From Clostridiales bacterium (lineage in GTDB: Bacteria; Bacillota; Clostridia; Lachnospirales; Bianqueaceae): a stretch of 55,196 nucleotides of DNA. The stretch spans positions 1 through 55,196 of the forward strand of contig JAILDJ010000162.1 of NCBI GenBank assembly GCA_024689505.1, written 5' to 3'. Shown here in pieces: positions 53,336 through 55,196 of this stretch. How positions within the stretch are numbered: the first letter of the stretch is position 1; every line of letters starts with the position of its first letter. A program made the position numbers and the translations under genes. Under the pieces are notes generated by a model. That model was not told where the DNA came from and ran no database searches. It saw nothing but the letters and a program-made list of their open reading frames with translations.

Positions 53336-53358
53336 TCCGGCTCTCTGACAAATAATGA

Positions 53359-53396
53359 AACGCTCCGGGACCAGCCGGTCCCGGAGCGTTTTGTTT
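53359..53396. terminator. Bidirectional terminator
   Basis: AACGCTCCGGGACC (53359-53372), loop AGCC, GGTCCCGGAGCGTT (53377-53390), then T-rich sequence. Confidence 0.92.
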
Positions 53397-53413
53397 TTTA
53401 TCGGCGGAAGAGT

Positions 53414-54226
53414 TCAGGCGGCGGGGGCCTCCGTCACTTCCTCCAGGGTGGTTTCCGCGGCGTCGGCCGCCTTGGCAAGAGCCCCCTCGGCGCAGAAGTC
53501 GCAGGGGTCGGTGCGGTTGGCCGCCAGTGCCTCCTCCAGGGTGCCGGAGTAGATGTTCTCCCGATTGGAGTTGCGCAGCGCCTGGCATTCCAGGGAGAAG
53601 TGATAGCTGTGGCCGTACTTGGTCCAGTAGGTATCGCCGGTGTAGCCGTTCTCGTCGGCCTCCTCCAGGATCTCGTTGACCTGGTCCTGAGTGACGGGGT
53701 GGTAGTCGGCGGAGGCGCCGGCGGCGGCCAGGAACACCACGGCCAGCACCACGGAGACGATCTTCTTCATCCGCTCGTCGATCTTATCGCTCTTGGTGAT
53801 CATGATGATGGCCAGGGGGGCGAAGATGATGACCGCCATCAGCACCCCCAGCTGGTTCCAGCAGAACTGCAGGAAGGGGCTGTGGAGCGTAGTGGGATGG
53901 ATGTGGTTGGCCTTTTTCCACAGCTGGGCCGCCAGCACCACCAGCACGCCGGCCACGATGATATCCACGATGCACGCTGTCTGGGCGCCCAGGAACAGCA
54001 TCCGAACCGCGCCGAAGGGCCAGTTGAGCTGTCCGATCTGGGGCATGTACATGGCCGCCGCGGCCAGCGCCCACAGCACGAAGGCACCTACCCGCAGGAT
54101 GGCGGTGTTCTTTTTCTCCCCGGTCTCCTGCTCTTCCAGCTGCGCGATGGCAGCGTGGAGGGCCGCGGAGGTGGGTTTTTTCTTCTCGGCGGGGGCGTTC
54201 CCGCCCTCCGGTTTCTTGGTGGCCAT
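53414..54226 (-). CDS. Membrane protein with Ada-like Cys/His C-terminal motif
   Basis: 270 residues. A charged, Lys-rich N-terminal tail (about 1-40) is followed by four membrane helices at about 45-62, 73-105, 125-145 and 158-172. A C-terminal domain outside them carries SYHFSLECQALRNSNREN, a spacer and PCDFC. This H-x4-C ... C-x2-C pattern, with the ...EEALAANRTDPC... spacer, resembles the small metal-binding motif found in Ada and at the end of some nucleases. Function unknown. Its ATG is preceded by AAGGAGG on the minus strand. Confidence 0.65.
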   Translation of the reverse strand: MATKKPEGGNAPAEKKKPTSAALHAAIAQLEEQETGEKKNTAILRVGAFVLWALAAAAMYMPQIGQLNWPFGAVRMLFLGAQTACIVDIIVAGVLVVLAAQLWKKANHIHPTTLHSPFLQFCWNQLGVLMAVIIFAPLAIIMITKSDKIDERMKKIVSVVLAVVFLAAAGASADYHPVTQDQVNEILEEADENGYTGDTYWTKYGHSYHFSLECQALRNSNRENIYSGTLEEALAANRTDPCDFCAEGALAKAADAAETTLEEVTEAPAA

Positions 54227-54344
54227 AAAAGAATCCTCCTTATCTTAGGGATTTCCCTCTCAAATTGATGGTATTATAGCAGAAAACCAGCAAAAACACA
54301 AGAACTTGCGGTGATATTCTTTATTCTGCATCAAAATATTGTTA

Positions 54345-54373
54345 TTGAAAATCCGAAAGAGGGATAGTACAAT
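54345..54373 (+). promoter_or_regulatory. Promoter of the DUF937-like gene
   Basis: -35 TTGAAA (54345-54350), 17-base spacer, -10 TACAAT (54368-54373). Confidence 0.7.
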
Positions 54374-54429
54374 AAATTGGAAAAGGTGCAGGCAAAACAA
54401 CTCGACATACAAAGAAAAGGAGAACAGCT

Positions 54430-54765
54430 ATGGACATAACCGAACTTTTTGACCAGCAGATCATGGACGCCATCACCGCTGACGCCAAGGCCGCGGGCAT
54501 CACCCCCGAGGAAGTCAGCAAGGTGCTGGGCTCTCTCACCGATCAGAACCTGGCCCCCACCCGTTCCGTGAACTCCGCTCCGGAGCTGATGAGCCTTCTG
54601 GACGACGACCAGGACGCCGTGGTGGCCGACGTGGCCGACGCCACCGGCGTCGAGCGCGGCAAGACCAGCACCATCCTGATGCTGGCCGCTCCCTTCCTGC
54701 TGAAGTACCTGTTCAGCAGCGGCTCCTCCAACACCAACTCCATTGCTAGCATGGGAGGTCCCTGA
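54430..54765 (+). CDS. Small DUF937-like helical protein
   Basis: 111 residues, acidic and helical. Segments such as VSKVLGSLTDQNL and TSTILMLAAPFLLKYLFSS resemble DUF937/YidB-type proteins, which carry a repeated helix pair; the match is by general pattern only. The last part is Gly/Ser-rich (SSGSSNTNSIASMGGP). It has a good promoter and an AAGGAG ribosome site. No hairpin terminator is seen after it, unlike its block-C neighbours. Confidence 0.5.
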   Translation: MDITELFDQQIMDAITADAKAAGITPEEVSKVLGSLTDQNLAPTRSVNSAPELMSLLDDDQDAVVADVADATGVERGKTSTILMLAAPFLLKYLFSSGSSNTNSIASMGGP

Positions 54766-54837
54766 AAGTTTATAACCTGAAAATACAGGATCTTGCACTC
54801 ACAGTGAAAGATATTCGCCTGCCGTGCATTTTCCGAC

Positions 54838-55196
54838 TCACACAGCGTCTTTTTCGGCACGCAGAGTGAGGATAAGAGACTGGAAATCGCCGGCGGAAAA
54901 GTCGGGACGGAGCCCGAAATGCATCAGGCTCCTGCCGCTCATCAGAAATTCTCCGGTCTTTTGCGGAGCCGCTTTTCCGGGGACGGAAGAGAAGATCTCC
55001 GCCCGGTACCGGGTATCCGGACTGAGGCCGCGCGGATAGATCCGGGGATCCGGCTGATTGAAATTCTCCAGGAATTTCATCGCCACGATCCTCGCCGCGC
55101 TCTGATCCGGCAGGACCAGTTCTTCTGCGAACCAGTTTCCCCCGAACGGGCTCAGGAGCCGGTGAAGCTCCCCCCGGAGCACGAGGTCTTCGTCTT
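54838..55196 (-). CDS. Alpha-galactosidase (GH36-like), C-terminal part
   Basis: About 119 codons; the frame is open to the right edge of the window, so the N-terminal part and catalytic domain are off window. The visible sequence fits the C-terminal beta domain of GH36 enzymes: HRLLSPFGGNWFAEELVL, PRGLSPDTRYRAE, SLMHFGLRPDF, and a final DFQSLILTLRAE. Codon style returns to that of block B. The gap before it (54766-54837) holds no clear feature beyond a tiny hairpin CCTG/CAGG. Confidence 0.7.
   Translation of the reverse strand, partial: DEDLVLRGELHRLLSPFGGNWFAEELVLPDQSAARIVAMKFLENFNQPDPRIYPRGLSPDTRYRAEIFSSVPGKAAPQKTGEFLMSGRSLMHFGLRPDFSAGDFQSLILTLRAEKDAV

Noticed and set aside
1-55196. CRISPR arrays, tRNA or rRNA genes, prophage genes
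   Set aside because: No regularly spaced repeats, cloverleaf-like segments, rRNA-like blocks, or phage structural or integrase genes were seen on reading both strands; a computed search was not possible.

Overview
The window reads like low- to mid-GC Firmicutes DNA, but it is a mosaic. Judged by eye from codon choice (not computed), there are three blocks. Block A (about 1-7119) is AT-richer. Block B (about 7120-39150) has intermediate GC with many GATC/ATCG-type codons. Block C (about 39200-54770) is strongly GC-rich with G/C-ending codons. The last 400 bases (54838-55196) look like block B again. Gene content of A and B fits an Erysipelotrichaceae-like gut Firmicute; block C fits a GC-rich clostridial (Oscillospiraceae-like) genome. 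These are impressions, not measurements. The A/B switch lies at the right end of an IS3-family element. The B/C switch lies inside the most conserved part of a cellobiose phosphorylase gene. The window may therefore be a real mosaic or a chimeric assembly, and linkage across the switches should not be trusted without read evidence.

Block A: a partial unknown gene, a methyltransferase, a membrane-bound SpoIIE/RsbU-type phosphatase, an anchored unknown protein, a nitroreductase, and a glycogen synthase with a lysine-rich repeat tail. The glycogen synthase lies between a left and a right half of an IS3-type element whose 27-base terminal repeats match. Next to the right half is a scar in which a PlsY C-terminus is joined in frame to a UvrD-like helicase N-terminus that carries a stop codon.

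Block B: a pyruvate-kinase-C-like protein, a PhzF protein, an L-asparaginase, and a pyrimidine gene cluster (carB, a PHP phosphoesterase, pyrB, pyrC) followed by a CorA transporter. The carB leader is elaborate: a promoter, a PyrR-type binding loop with a terminator, then a short leader peptide whose end overlaps a second terminator-like hairpin. Then come a FeoA-FeoB fusion with its small Cys-rich partner, a YwaF-like membrane protein, two tandem HypB GTPases with HypA but no hydrogenase, a 935-residue iron-sulfur flavoprotein, an aldehyde dehydrogenase/Fe-alcohol dehydrogenase pair, a large membrane protein, a TetR regulator divergent from a DegV protein, and a LacI-controlled sugar ABC transporter divergent from the phosphorylase gene. 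AAACGNTT-core sites lie at the control points of that last locus, which suggests a cello-oligosaccharide or cellobiose uptake and phosphorolysis regulon.

Block C: the 3' part of the phosphorylase gene, a MATE transporter, a D-lyxose/mannose isomerase-type cupin, a GH2 beta-mannosidase, a type-B carboxylesterase, an FGGY sugar kinase, a HAD phosphatase, diaminopimelate decarboxylase, a domain-permuted GH3 beta-glucosidase, a membrane protein with an Ada-like Cys/His tail, and a small DUF937-like protein. The block looks like plant-glycan scavenging, with many genes separated by strong hairpin terminators. The window ends in the C-terminus of a GH36-type alpha-galactosidase.
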